14,956 nucleotides of DNA, taken from the NCBI GenBank assembly GCA_030425785.1, contig JAUHYJ010000020.1, positions 1 through 14,956 on the forward strand, written 5' to 3'. This document shows, piece after piece, positions 14,666 through 14,956 of the stretch; within the stretch, counting starts at the first letter, position 1; each line of letters begins with the position of its first letter. This stretch comes from Acidimicrobiia bacterium. GTDB taxonomy: Bacteria; Actinomycetota; Acidimicrobiia; Acidimicrobiales; Ilumatobacteraceae. The position numbers and the translations under genes are program-made. The notes under the pieces are model-generated. The model did not search any database. It saw only the letters and a program-made list of their open reading frames with translations, and was not told the DNA's origin.

Positions 14666-14956
14666 TGCACGAACGAACCATCTCGACGTGGACGACCGCT
14701 GCAACGCAGCCCGTCGCGCCCTTGGCCCACCATCGCCGAGACGCCGGTATGACGCTCACCGAAGTCATCGTCGTCACCGCACTGCTCGGCCTGATCACCA
14801 CGGTGCTCGCCGGCGCGATCGGCGTCGTGATCCGCAGCGAATCCGGCATCGTGTCGACCGTCGCCGAGTCCCACGACATCCAGCAGGCGGTGAACTACTT
14901 CCATCTGGACGTGCAGAGCGGTCCCCACAGCCCCGACGCGTACAAGTCGTCGAGGG
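14665..14956 (+). CDS. Second prepilin-type protein, truncated by the window end
   Basis: From ATG 14665, which shares one base with the preceding stop (TGATG), the frame stays open to the window edge (97 codons). The 28-residue leader ends in RRDAG, then MTLTEVIVVTALLGLITTV: cleavage is expected after Gly28, with Glu33 at mature +5. This is a stronger match to the prepilin consensus (G|MTLxE) than the first protein. The helix is followed by SEIQ-like polar sequence (SESGIVSTVAESHDIQQAVNY) typical of the extended pilin alpha-helix. The stop-start overlap means translational coupling in one operon. Together the two genes look like minor pilins of a type IV pilus or a related secretion pseudopilus; the rest of the operon lies outside the window. 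Confidence 0.85.
   Translation, partial: MHERTISTWTTAATQPVAPLAHHRRDAGMTLTEVIVVTALLGLITTVLAGAIGVVIRSESGIVSTVAESHDIQQAVNYFHLDVQSGPHSPDAYKSSR

Overview
The window is very GC-rich, with codon third positions dominated by G and C, compact gene spacing, GTG as well as ATG starts, and a tRNA gene without an encoded CCA end. Most transcription-unit starts have a -10-like hexamer (NANNNT, often TANNNT) only a few bases before the start codon, which is how leaderless actinobacterial genes look. Together with type IV pilin-like genes, a DUF3500 protein and a haloalkane dehalogenase, this suggests a free-living actinobacterium, possibly of the Acidimicrobiia (Ilumatobacter-like). That placement is inference from style and gene content; no marker gene was compared.

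Left part (1-3934). A two-gene minus-strand operon encodes a molybdenum hydroxylase of the xanthine dehydrogenase family. An FAD-binding/[2Fe-2S] fusion subunit is followed, with an ATGA overlap, by the large molybdopterin subunit. A further minus-strand gene may begin at the left edge. A divergent 156-bp region with a 12-bp tandem repeat separates this operon from the next gene.

Middle left (3935-7902). A plus-strand gene encodes a 700-residue fusion of an inositol-monophosphatase/HisN-type phosphatase and a DUF3500 domain. It runs convergently towards a minus-strand pair: a haloalkane dehalogenase of the LinB/DhaA type, then a two-domain cupin. Between the convergent genes lies an 89-bp nested palindrome whose symmetrical ends hold the TGA stop codons of both genes.

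Middle (7903-10345). A 327-bp intergenic region with small repeats leads into class II fumarase (fumC), the one transcription-unit head with a clear Shine-Dalgarno sequence. A minus-strand tRNA-Arg(CCG) and a plus-strand phosphoribosyltransferase of the adenine-PRTase type follow, divergent from each other.

Right part (10346-14956). An MFS exporter-like permease converges on a small FMN-binding split-barrel protein. The latter is divergent from arginyl-tRNA synthetase (argS) across a 49-bp spacer. After argS comes a short, unusually AT-rich leader and two overlapping genes for prepilin-type proteins, the second cut by the window end; these probably open a type IV pilus or pseudopilus operon.

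The window is mostly housekeeping and catabolic chromosome. I see no CRISPR array, prophage, transposase or defence locus. The most unusual items are the phosphatase-DUF3500 fusion, the stop-codon-bearing palindrome, the FAD-before-FeS fusion and the AT-rich pilin leader.
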